This document shows positions 22,167 to 32,505 of a stretch of DNA of 64,000 nucleotides, piece by piece; position 1 is the first letter of the stretch; each line of letters opens with the position of its first letter. The stretch spans positions 88,097 through 152,096 of the forward strand of contig JAEUIC010000026.1 in the NCBI GenBank assembly GCA_016795285.1, written 5' to 3'. A program made the position numbers and the translations under genes. The notes under the pieces are model-generated. The model was not told the DNA's origin, searched no databases, and was given only the letters and a program-made list of their open reading frames with translations. This DNA is from Planctomycetota bacterium. GTDB taxonomy: Bacteria; Planctomycetota; B15-G4; SIAN01.

Positions 22167-23564
22167 ATGAAACTCCCTCGCACCGCCCTCCTGCTCGCTT
22201 GCGCCGCGCTCCTCCTCCGTTGCGCCGCCGATCCGACCGCGACGTCGCCGCGCCCGCCGACCGCGCCTCCGGCCGCTCCGCTCGCGGCGGCCCCCGCCGC
22301 ACCCGACACTGCCGCGCTGCTCGCGCGCCTCGACGCCGCGCTGCCGGCCGATCGCCTGATCGAGTGGCGCCGCCACCTCCATCAGCACCCCGAGCTCTCG
22401 AACCAGGAGAAGGAGACGGCGCGCTTCGTCGCCGAGCGGTTGCGCGAGATGGGACTCGCGCCGAAGACCGGCATCGCGCGCCACGGCGTCACCGCGCTGA
22501 TCGCCGGCGGACATCCCGGCCCCACCGTCGCGCTGCGCGCCGACATGGATGCGCTGCCGGTCACCGAGGAGGTCGACCTGCCGTTCAAGAGCGTGGCGAC
22601 TGGCACCTACGAAGGGCGCTCGGTCGGCGTGATGCACGCCTGCGGCCACGACACCCACACCGCGATGCTGCTCGCCGCGGCGCAGGCGCTGATGGCGGTG
22701 CGCGCGGAACTCCACGGCAACGTGCTGCTGATCTTCCAGCCGGCCGAGGAGGGCGTCCCGGCGGCCGAGCAGCCGGCCGGCGCCGAGGCGATGGTGCAGG
22801 CGGGCGTGCTGCGCGATCCCGAGGTGAGCGCGATCTTCGGCCTGCACGTGATGGCCGGCCTCGCGAGCGGCCAGATCGGCTGGCGCCGCGGCCCGCTGAT
22901 GGCCGCCGCCGACCGCTTCGAGATCGTCGTCGAAGGCCGCCAGACGCACGGCTCGAAGCCGTGGAACGGCATCGACCCGGTCGTGGTCGGCAGCCAGATC
23001 GTCTCCGCGCTGCAGACGATCGTCGCGCGCCAGGTCGACCTCGTGCGCGAACCGGCGGTGGTCACGGTCGGCCAGTTCGAGGCGGGCGTGCGCAACAACA
23101 TCATCCCGGAGCGTGCGCGGCTGGTCGGGACGATCCGCACCTTCGCCGACGACATGCGCGACGACATCCACGCCCGGCTGAAGCGGACCGCGGAGCAGAT
23201 CGCCGCCGCTTCGGGCGCGCGCGCCGTGGTGACGATCGAGCGCGGCTATCCGGTCACCCGCAACGACGACGCGCTGGTCGACGCGATGGTGCCGACGCTG
23301 GTGCGCCTCGCCGGCGACGCGGCGATCGAGACGCGCAAGGTGACGGGCGCCGAGGATTTCTCCTACTACGCGCACGAGGTGCCGGCGATGTTCTGCTTCC
23401 TCGGCATCACGCCGGCGGAGAAGCTCGCCACCGCCGACTCGAACCACTCGCCGCGCTTCGTCGTCGACGAGTCGGCGCTGCCGCTCGGCGCGCGCGCGCT
23501 GGCGCACCTCGCCGTCGACTGGCTCGCCGGCGAGCAGGCGCGCGTCACTCCGCCCGCGCGCTGA
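22167..23564 (+). CDS. M20-family amidohydrolase (IAA-amino acid hydrolase-like), lipoprotein
   Basis: 465 residues. The N-terminus has a hydrophobic signal with a possible lipobox (ALLLRC), then a Pro/Ala-rich linker. The catalytic domain shows the M20D metal-binding motifs: RRHLHQHPELSNQE near the start, ADMDALPVTE, HACGHDTHTAMLL and FQPAEEG, followed by GLHVMAG and, late, EDFSYYA. These hydrolyse N-acyl amino acids or similar amides using two metal ions (zinc or manganese). The lid domain is present (about 230-340). An ATG at 22158 is an alternative start three codons earlier. The last 20 bases overlap the convergent gene's end. Confidence 0.9.
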   Translation: MKLPRTALLLACAALLLRCAADPTATSPRPPTAPPAAPLAAAPAAPDTAALLARLDAALPADRLIEWRRHLHQHPELSNQEKETARFVAERLREMGLAPKTGIARHGVTALIAGGHPGPTVALRADMDALPVTEEVDLPFKSVATGTYEGRSVGVMHACGHDTHTAMLLAAAQALMAVRAELHGNVLLIFQPAEEGVPAAEQPAGAEAMVQAGVLRDPEVSAIFGLHVMAGLASGQIGWRRGPLMAAADRFEIVVEGRQTHGSKPWNGIDPVVVGSQIVSALQTIVARQVDLVREPAVVTVGQFEAGVRNNIIPERARLVGTIRTFADDMRDDIHARLKRTAEQIAAASGARAVVTIERGYPVTRNDDALVDAMVPTLVRLAGDAAIETRKVTGAEDFSYYAHEVPAMFCFLGITPAEKLATADSNHSPRFVVDESALPLGARALAHLAVDWLAGEQARVTPPAR

Positions 23565-26500
23565 GCGTCGTCGCGCGATCGAGCGGCAGGAGCAGCGCGC
23601 CGCCGTCGATCGGCAGCGCGTCGCCCGCCGCGTCGATCGCCCGCAGGAGCGGCCGCCCGTCGCGATCGCGAAGCCACAGGCGCAGCGCTGCCGGTCGCGG
23701 GAAGCGGCGATCGAGCGGCGGCGGCGTCACGCGCGCGCGCAGCTCGCCCGCCGAGTCCAGGCGCGACTCGACATCGAGCGCGACCGGCCCGAACGCGGTC
23801 GGCAGCGCGAAGCGCACGCGCGCCCCTTCGCGCCACCAGCGCCGCGGCGCGCAGCGCAGCAGCTCGAGCGTCGCCGGTGGCCCGCTCTCGTCGCCGTCGG
23901 GGCCGAGCTCCTCCACCACCATCCGGCGCAGCAGCAGCAACCCGAGCCCGGCCGCCGCCGAGAGCGGCTCCGAGCCGGTCGCGCGACCGAACGCTGACTG
24001 CCCCCACTGCCCCGAGTAGAGGTCGAGCTGCCAACGCGCCGCCGCGCGCCGCGCCGCTTGCGACTCGGGCGACAGGCGCAGCGGCGCGACGCCGGCCACT
24101 TCGCCGCCCGTGAAGACCTCGCGATCGAGCGCGTGGGCGAAGTAGGCGTCGGCGCGCAGCGCGAACTCGTCGGGGTCGCCCTCGAGCGCCGCTGCCGTGA
24201 TCGAGCCGAGGCCGTAGACCGCATCGGTCGCCGCATGGAAGCGCGGCAGCCCGAGCAGCGTGCCGCCGCGCTGCGCGAGGAACTCCTGCACGAAGCGGCG
24301 CTCCGGAGCGTCGAGCGGGAAGACGCCGGTCTCGAGCAAGAGCGGCGCGAAGAGGGCCCAGTAGCTGCCGCGGCCGCTGGTGGCGAGGAAGTCGTAGGCG
24401 CGCTCGCATGGCTCGTAGCCCGCCGTACCCGGGATCCCGAGGTCGACCGCCATCGGCACGAAGGGCGGCGCGCTGCTGCGGTCGGTCAACGCCGCGAACC
24501 GTTCGAGCAGCGTCGCGCGGAAGTCGGCCGCGTCGGCGCGCAGCGTTGCGGCGCGCGCCGGCTCGCCCGCCCGCTCGAGCAGCTCGGCGCAGGCGACGAG
24601 CCCCTGCCAGCACGTAGCGTTCGAGTAGAGGCTGCGCGCGGGCGTGCCGATGTCGCCGCCGTAGGCGTGCTTCGGGAGCAAGCCGCGCCACGCGCGGTCC
24701 TCGACGCGATTCGCTGCGCCAGCTGCTGAGCCGTTCGCGGTGCCATCACTCGTCGCGGCGTCGTCGCTGGCGTGCCGGCGCGCGACGATCCACTCCGCGA
24801 TGGCGGCCGCGCGCGGCGCGAGCGCGGCGACGAACTCCGCATCGGGAGCGAGCCGCGCGACCGCCGCCGCCGCCGCCGGCGCGAGGCCGTTCCGGTACGG
24901 GTGGTGGTAGTTGCCCTCGTCGAGCAGCTCCGGCGCCACCATCGCGCGCGCCGCCTGCTGCGCCTCCGCAACGCAACCGAACTGCGCCAACGCGACCGTC
25001 GGCCACCCCTCCTCGAGACCGTAGTAGTCCTCGTAGACGCCCGCGCCGTACTTGAGCCGCGCGCCATCGAGCAGCGCGATCAGCGCCTGCGCGGTCAGCG
25101 AGCGGCGCAGCCGATCGAGGCGCGGCTCGGGCGTCGCGAACTCGACGACACCGAAGCGCGCCGCCCACCAGCGGTCGAACCGCTCGCGCGCGGCGTCGAA
25201 GCGGCAGGCGAGCAGCGGCGTCGCGTCGGCGGTCGGCGCGTTCACGCTCGGCAGCACGAGGTCGAGCGGCGCGAAGCGGTCGCCGTCGCGCGGCAGCTCG
25301 ACCGCGAAGCACGGCTCGCGTTCGTCGCCGAGCAGCACGCCCGGCGCGCTCGCGACCAACACGATCCGCCGCTCGGCGTCGCGCACGATGCGCGCATCGG
25401 CCGGGTCGAGCACGAGTGCGCGCGGCAGCGGCAGGAGGTTCAGTTCCTCGTACTCGGCGGAACGGTGGCGGCGCGTCGGCAGGAGCACCTCGACGCGCAC
25501 CGTCGCCGCAGGAGCTGCGGTGGCGGCCCGCGCCTCTTCGCTCTCCTCGTCGCGTACCGCGATGCGCACGCAGCGCACGTGCGGATCGTCGCCGGGCGCA
25601 GGGACGAACGCCTCGCTGCGGATCGTCAGCGCGCCGCGCCGCACCGTGGTCACGACGTCGGGCGCACCGCTCGTGGTCCGCGTCACGACGTCGCCCGCCG
25701 CGCCGAGCAGCACCCCGTCGACCGCGAACGCGCAGAGCTCCATCCGCCAGCCGGCGCGCGTGCCGTCGGCGACCGGCGCGCCGTGATTCCACGGCCCCTG
25801 TTCGGTGCCCGCTGTCTCGTGCAGCGTGCCGTTCCACGTGACGAGCGTCTCGGCGACATCGCCGACGCGGCCGAGCAGCGCGTGGTTCGCCGGCAGCGGC
25901 AGCAGCTGCATCGCGACGTCGGCGAAGTCGGGCCGCCGCGGCGCCGCGCGCAGCTCCTCGAGCCAGAGGTCGCGCGGGCTCGCCATGCGCTCCGCGAGCC
26001 GCGCCGCGCCCGCCGCGCCAAGGCGCACCGCGCGCAGCTCTGCGCCCGCCGGCAGCTCGATCGCCAGCCGCTCGAGTGCGAGCGGCCCGCCACGCGCGAC
26101 CCATGCGCGATCGCTCGCGATCTCGCCTGCCACGAGCCGCTCCGCCGGCCAGTCGAGCGGCCGGAACGCTGCGCCATCCCACGCGAAGAGGCGCACCGCC
26201 GCGTCGCCCGCCCACTCGACTTCGCCGAGGAAGCGCGCCGTCGGCCACGCGAGCTCGAGGCGGCCCCCGTCGCGCTTCCTGCGGACCCCCGTCTCGGGCG
26301 CGCTCGCGTCGAGCAACGCCTCGTCGACGAACGCGAGCGGCGGCGCGCCGCTTTGCAACTCCTCCCGCGCCAACGCCGTCGCGGCGTCGATCGGCGCCGT
26401 CGCATGCGCCGCCACCTCGACGACGACGATGCGCGAGGCGATCCCCTCGTCGAGCGACGGCGCCGCGAAGCGGACGCGCACGCCGCTCGCCACCACGGCG

Positions 26501-26940
26501 GGGAACTCGAAGCAGCCGCGCAGCGCGCCGACCTGCTGGTAGCGCGCCAGCGCGCCCTGCGCCGCCGCCGAGCCGGACGCGCGCGCTTCGACCGCTCGCC
26601 ACTCGCCGTCGACCTCGAGTTCGACGACGCCGCGCTCGAACGCGGGCGCGTAGCGGCGGCCGTACGCGGCGAGGAAGTCGACCGTGAGCGCGCCGATCGG
26701 GCGCGGCGGCGCGACGAGCACCCCCACCACCGGCTCGTTCGGAGGCGGCGTCGCGGCGAACTCGTGCCACGTGTCGAGCGCACCGTCGACGAGCTGCGGC
26801 AGCTCGATGGTCCGCTCGGCGGCGCGTTCGCTCGCGAAGGCGACCGCGCGATCGCTGGCGCCGGCGCCGACCAGCGCCGCGATGCAGCTCGTCGCGAGGG
26901 AGAGCAGCGCGCCGTTCGCCACGACGAGGGGCTGGATCAT
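23545..26940 (-). CDS. Large six-hairpin glycosidase-like protein
   Basis: 1,131 residues. The N-terminal part (about 40-190) looks like a discoidin/F5-8C-type beta-sandwich that often binds sugars. A long middle beta-rich region follows. From about residue 610 to 960 the sequence has the alternating helical pattern of an (alpha/alpha)6 toroid, with motifs such as YEDYYGLEEGWPTVALAQFG and NYHHPYRNG, where acidic residues could be catalytic. The C-terminus is another beta-sandwich. This architecture suggests a carbohydrate-active enzyme, but the GH family is not recognised. The N-terminus is hydrophobic without a clear cleavage site. Ten bases after the haem-protein gene, so likely one operon. 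Confidence 0.65.
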   Translation of the reverse strand: MIQPLVVANGALLSLATSCIAALVGAGASDRAVAFASERAAERTIELPQLVDGALDTWHEFAATPPPNEPVVGVLVAPPRPIGALTVDFLAAYGRRYAPAFERGVVELEVDGEWRAVEARASGSAAAQGALARYQQVGALRGCFEFPAVVASGVRVRFAAPSLDEGIASRIVVVEVAAHATAPIDAATALAREELQSGAPPLAFVDEALLDASAPETGVRRKRDGGRLELAWPTARFLGEVEWAGDAAVRLFAWDGAAFRPLDWPAERLVAGEIASDRAWVARGGPLALERLAIELPAGAELRAVRLGAAGAARLAERMASPRDLWLEELRAAPRRPDFADVAMQLLPLPANHALLGRVGDVAETLVTWNGTLHETAGTEQGPWNHGAPVADGTRAGWRMELCAFAVDGVLLGAAGDVVTRTTSGAPDVVTTVRRGALTIRSEAFVPAPGDDPHVRCVRIAVRDEESEEARAATAAPAATVRVEVLLPTRRHRSAEYEELNLLPLPRALVLDPADARIVRDAERRIVLVASAPGVLLGDEREPCFAVELPRDGDRFAPLDLVLPSVNAPTADATPLLACRFDAARERFDRWWAARFGVVEFATPEPRLDRLRRSLTAQALIALLDGARLKYGAGVYEDYYGLEEGWPTVALAQFGCVAEAQQAARAMVAPELLDEGNYHHPYRNGLAPAAAAAVARLAPDAEFVAALAPRAAAIAEWIVARRHASDDAATSDGTANGSAAGAANRVEDRAWRGLLPKHAYGGDIGTPARSLYSNATCWQGLVACAELLERAGEPARAATLRADAADFRATLLERFAALTDRSSAPPFVPMAVDLGIPGTAGYEPCERAYDFLATSGRGSYWALFAPLLLETGVFPLDAPERRFVQEFLAQRGGTLLGLPRFHAATDAVYGLGSITAAALEGDPDEFALRADAYFAHALDREVFTGGEVAGVAPLRLSPESQAARRAAARWQLDLYSGQWGQSAFGRATGSEPLSAAAGLGLLLLRRMVVEELGPDGDESGPPATLELLRCAPRRWWREGARVRFALPTAFGPVALDVESRLDSAGELRARVTPPPLDRRFPRPAALRLWLRDRDGRPLLRAIDAAGDALPIDGGALLLPLDRATTLSARAE

Positions 26941-26950
26941 GCGTGGTCGC

Positions 26951-28324
26951 TCATCCTTCGGCGAGCCACCCTTCCGGCAGGTCGCGCCGGGTCGCGCGCA
27001 GGATGGCGACGATGCGGGCGCGCTCCTCTTCGCCGAGGTAGGCGTAGCGCGGGTCGTTGGTGCCGGGTCGCAGCGCGGCGGCGAGGCGCGCCCAGATGCG
27101 CTGCAGGAGCGGCGCCGGCAGCGCGGCGAACGAGTCGGTGGCGATCAGCGGGCTCAAGCGGTTGCGGTAGAGGCGCGTGGCGAGGTCGAGGTCGCGCAGC
27201 GAATCGCCGGCGGGGCTGCGTTGCGCGGTGGCCGCGTAGGCGCGCTGGAAGGCGGGATCGCCGGTGACGCCGCCCTCGGGCAGCGGCGCGGCGTCGCGCG
27301 ACAGCAAGGCGTCGGTCACCTCCTGCGCGCTGCGCTCGAAGACGGCGACCACGCTCTCCCACGTCGGCTCGGCAGTGACCGGCTCCTTCAGGTCGCGCTG
27401 CACGCCGTGCTGGTAGTGGAGCATGCGCCGGCACTGGAACGCCGCGCGGGTGAGCGCGTCGTGGACCGAGAGCTGGTGGAGCAGCACCAAGTGCGCGACG
27501 AGGTCGCTGCCGGGCGCGAGGTAGTCGGCGGCGGGGAATCGATCGGCGAGGTCGACGAGATTGGCGCCCGCGGCGAGGTCTTGCTGCGGCCGTCCGTCGA
27601 CGTCGCTGGTGAAGACGTTGCCGCGATGGAGCGCGCGGCCGTGGGTGCCGGTCACGTACCAGCCGCCGAAGCGCTTCTCGAAGGGCGTCGACTCGTCGAC
27701 CAGCACGCTGCCGAAGCGGAACAGCGGCTCGCCGTCCGGCGCGACGTGGACCGAGCGGGCGAAGAGGCCCGGGACGTCGCGCACGAACTGGCCACCGTGG
27801 CAGCTCAGGCAGGAGCGATCGCGCACGAAGCGCGGCGCGGGGGCGGAGTCGGTGGCGGGGTCGGGGCCGGCCGCGGCGCGCGGATCGAAGCGGTAGAAGA
27901 TCGGCCCGAGCTGCGCGTCGATGCTCGCCACCTCGACGAGTCCGCCCGGCACCCAGCCGACGTAGACGTCGTCGGAGAAGTAGAGGGCGCGCGGCGTCGC
28001 GGGCGAGATGCGGTCGCGCTGCAGGCTCGTCTTCGCGAAGACCAGCAGCTGGCTCTCGATCGGGACGGCGAGCGCCGCGAGCAGCGCGCGCAGCACGTCG
28101 CGCTCGTCGCCTTCGTCGTCGCCGAGGCGCAACGCGCCGGCCGCGAGCCGCTCCTCGAGGCGCGCCACCGCATCGTGCGGCACGCTCTGCGAGTAGCGGA
28201 TCGGCTCCTGCTCGTAGGCGTCGCTGCCTTGGGCGCGAAGCGGCGCCGCGAGGCGCACCACGGCCAGCGCCGTGACGAACGCGGCGCGCGCGGACGAGAG
28301 CGGCAGGCGATTTCGCGAGCTCAT
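26951..28324 (-). CDS. Secreted mono-haem c-type protein of unknown function
   Basis: 457 residues with an N-terminal signal (cleavage probably after PLRAQG). A single c-type haem motif CLSCH occurs at about residues 173-177 in the context RDRSCLSCHGGQFVRDVPGLF. The rest is mostly helical with no recognised domain; ARSVHVAPDGEPLFRFGS and FGGWYVTGTHG are conserved-looking stretches around the haem site. The single haem and export signal suggest a periplasmic redox role. It starts the operon that continues into the glycosidase-like gene and is divergent from an aminotransferase across 101 bases. Confidence 0.7.
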   Translation of the reverse strand: MSSRNRLPLSSARAAFVTALAVVRLAAPLRAQGSDAYEQEPIRYSQSVPHDAVARLEERLAAGALRLGDDEGDERDVLRALLAALAVPIESQLLVFAKTSLQRDRISPATPRALYFSDDVYVGWVPGGLVEVASIDAQLGPIFYRFDPRAAAGPDPATDSAPAPRFVRDRSCLSCHGGQFVRDVPGLFARSVHVAPDGEPLFRFGSVLVDESTPFEKRFGGWYVTGTHGRALHRGNVFTSDVDGRPQQDLAAGANLVDLADRFPAADYLAPGSDLVAHLVLLHQLSVHDALTRAAFQCRRMLHYQHGVQRDLKEPVTAEPTWESVVAVFERSAQEVTDALLSRDAAPLPEGGVTGDPAFQRAYAATAQRSPAGDSLRDLDLATRLYRNRLSPLIATDSFAALPAPLLQRIWARLAAALRPGTNDPRYAYLGEEERARIVAILRATRRDLPEGWLAEG

Positions 28325-28425
28325 CGCGCGGGATGGTAGCGCGCGGCGTGCAGCCGATTGCCGCGCCTCGCGACGGCGCCTACTGTCCCGCGCTTCGCGC
28401 TCTCTCCCTCCAGCGAGGCGTGCCG

Positions 28426-29592
28426 ATGATCCTCCGCCAGTTCCCGCCGATGGGCGTCTACGAGACGCTCTTCCGTTTCGCCGAGGTCACCCACAAGTAC
28501 ATGGGCGATCCCGGGACCCATCCGTGGGCGCAGGGATTCCCGCTGACGACGCAGGTGCCGGGCGGCCCGCCGCTGCCCGACTCGATCGCCATCACGGCGA
28601 CCGATCGCATGTACCCGAAGGCGGACGGCCAGCCGGCGCTGCGCGAGGCGATCGCCGACTACTACCGCCACTTCCACGGCGCGCGCATCACGGCCGACCA
28701 CGTCGCCGTGTTCGCGGGCGGGCGGCCCGGCCTCTTCGCGATCCTCGCCTTCCTGCTCGAGGACTGGAAGGTCGCGGTCGAGGAGACCGAGTACACCCCC
28801 TACTTCGACCTGCTACAGCTGCTGCGCCGGCCCCACACGCTGATCGCCAGCAACCCGGCCAACCGCTTCCGGCCGACGCTCGCCGACCATCCGACCGGCG
28901 ATCGCGTCGTGCTGCTGAAGAGCAACCCGTGCAACCCGACCGGCGTGACGCTCGCCGGACCGGCGCTGGCGGAACTGGTGGCGAGCTACTCGAAGCCGGG
29001 CCGCGGCGCGATCTTCGACGAGGCGTACGAGTTCTTCTGCGAGCCCGAGCCGGTGAGCGCGCTGCGCCACGTGGAGGACCTCGACGCGACCAACCTCTTC
29101 GTCTGCGGCGCGGCGACCAAGGGGTTGCAGGCGCCCGGCATGCGGGTCGGCTGGGTCATCGCGGCGAAGCGCCACATCGAGCTCTTCCGCAACTACAGCT
29201 CGCTCGGCATGGGCGGCGTCTCGCGCGCGTCGCAGCTCTACGTGACGGCGCTGCTCGAGCGGGCGCGCGTGACGCAGGCGCGCCGCGCGATCGGCGCCTT
29301 CTACGGCGAGCAGCGCCGCCGCTACGCGAAGGGGCTCCAGAAGCTCGGCTTCGAGCTCTTCACCGGCGACGGCGGCTTCTACCACTGGATGCGCCTGCCG
29401 AAGGGGCTCACCGGCGACGCCTTCAACGAGCGGCTGATGCAGCACGACGCCGCGATCCTGCCCGGCCGCCTCTGCGACATGGCGCGCCGCGGCGATCGCG
29501 GCCCGCTCGGGTCGATGGCCCGCTTCTCGTTCGGCCCGCTCACCGCCGACTCGTGCGAAGCCGACCTCGCGCTGATGGCGAAGTGCGTCTGA
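28426..29592 (+). CDS. Pyridoxal-phosphate aminotransferase, class I/II
   Basis: 388 residues of fold-type I PLP enzyme. Recognisable elements are the N-terminal substrate region, NPCNPTGVTL (cofactor and substrate contact), IFDEAYEFF with the Asp that holds the pyridine nitrogen, and the Schiff-base lysine in CGAATKGLQAPGMRVGW (about residue 231). The C-terminal arginine that binds the substrate carboxylate is probably in SMARFSFG. Substrate unknown. The start is placed at ATG 28426 because the frame upstream is low-complexity; the start codon context is weak. Followed after two bases by the PDZ/DUF6288 gene, so the two are probably co-transcribed. Confidence 0.85.
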   Translation: MILRQFPPMGVYETLFRFAEVTHKYMGDPGTHPWAQGFPLTTQVPGGPPLPDSIAITATDRMYPKADGQPALREAIADYYRHFHGARITADHVAVFAGGRPGLFAILAFLLEDWKVAVEETEYTPYFDLLQLLRRPHTLIASNPANRFRPTLADHPTGDRVVLLKSNPCNPTGVTLAGPALAELVASYSKPGRGAIFDEAYEFFCEPEPVSALRHVEDLDATNLFVCGAATKGLQAPGMRVGWVIAAKRHIELFRNYSSLGMGGVSRASQLYVTALLERARVTQARRAIGAFYGEQRRRYAKGLQKLGFELFTGDGGFYHWMRLPKGLTGDAFNERLMQHDAAILPGRLCDMARRGDRGPLGSMARFSFGPLTADSCEADLALMAKCV

Positions 29593-29594
29593 CC

Positions 29595-31002
29595 ATGCCG
29601 ATCGCCGCTGCGCTACTGTTCGCGTGCGCTGGCATCGCGAGCGGCGCGACGCAGGAGGCGGCGCCGCCGTTCCGCCACCCGTTCCCGCTCGGCCCGCTCG
29701 GCGGCGCCGCGGAAGCGGTGGCCGAGACGAGCGAGGCGCTGGTGACGGCCGTCACCCCTGACGCGCCCGCCGCGCGAGCGGGGCTCGTGCCCGGCGATCG
29801 CATCGTCGCCGTCGACGGCCAGCCGTTCGCGCCCTTCAGTGCGTCGATCGATGCGGGCGACGCCGGCCCGCCCGAGGCGCTCGGTCGCGCCATCGAGGCG
29901 TGCGAGCGCGCGCCGGCGACTCGCCACCTGCGCCTCTCGATCCTCCGCGGGGAGTTGCCGCTCACGCTCGACTGCGAGCTCCCGATCGCCGGCGACTTCG
30001 CCGCCGGGATCTGCCGGCAAGTGGCTGCGAGCCAGCGCGCCGACGGCTCGTGGGGCACGCCGACCGGCCTGACGTCCGACCGCTTCATCACCGCGCTGCT
30101 CGCGCTCACGCTGCTGGCGCACGACGGCGCGGCGCACCTGCCGGCGATCCGTCGGGCGATCGGCTACCTCGTCGGCCGCGACGGCAAGTGCCTGCTCCCC
30201 GATGACTTCACGCCGGGACCGGGCGGCCTCGACAACTGGCCGCTGCTGACCACGGCGCTGCTGCTGGCCGAACTGCGCATCGCCACCGGGGACGAGTCGC
30301 TGCGAGCGCCCCTGCAGCGGCTCTGCGACGCCTTCGTCGCGCGCATGAGCCCCGACGGGAAGTTCGGCCACACCGACGAGGTCGGCTACGGCGGCAACGG
30401 CTTCAACGCGATCAACACCCAGGTCCACCTCGCGTGGTCGCTGGCGCAGATCGCCGGCTGCACCATCGACGAGGCGGCGTGGCAGAAGTCGTTCGAGCAG
30501 ATTCGCGCTTCCACCGGGGAGAACGGCGGCGTGCGCTACTGGACGCTCGAGACTGGTTACGGCGACGCCTCGGCGCGCACCGGCTCGATGGCCGCCGCGC
30601 TGGCGCTCTGCGGCCGCGAACCGGCGCTGGCGCAGCGGATGGCGGGCTACCTGGTGAAGCACACCGAACGCATGCGCGAGGCGCACGCGATGGGCTCGAT
30701 CGGGATGATCTACGGCACCTTCGCGCTCAAGCTGCTCTCGGCGGAGGGGTGGCGCGCCCATCGCGACGAGTGGAGCTGGTACCTCACGCTCATGCGGCAG
30801 CCCGACGGCAGCGCCGCCTACCTCGGATCGAAGGGGAACAACGGCGGCGACCACTACCTCGGCTGCGCCAACATCGCGGCCGCCATCGCCGGCCTGATGC
30901 TCGCCACGGACGCGCCGACGCTGCGGCTCTGCGGCAGCACGCGCGCCGGTTGGCTGCCGCTCGCGGCGCCGCTGCTCGACGAGGCGCAGGTGGCCGGCGC
31001 GG

Positions 31003-31022
<20 letters not shown>
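29595..31022 (+). CDS. Secreted PDZ-domain protein with DUF6288-type alpha/alpha toroid
   Basis: 475 residues. A signal peptide (1-18) leads to a PDZ domain at about 35-130 (VTAVTPDAPAARAGLVPGDRIVAVDG). The rest, about 135-470, is a helical toroid of the terpenoid-cyclase/prenyltransferase-like class with QRADGSWGTP at its start, GKFGHTDEVGYGGNGFNAIN and later NNGGDHYLGCANI. This fits the DUF6288 family described from planctomycetes and verrucomicrobia. No catalytic function is known. The 3' end overlaps the convergent DUF1501 gene by 20 bases. Confidence 0.75.
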
Positions 31023-32497
<1,475 letters not shown>

Positions 32498-32505
<8 letters not shown>
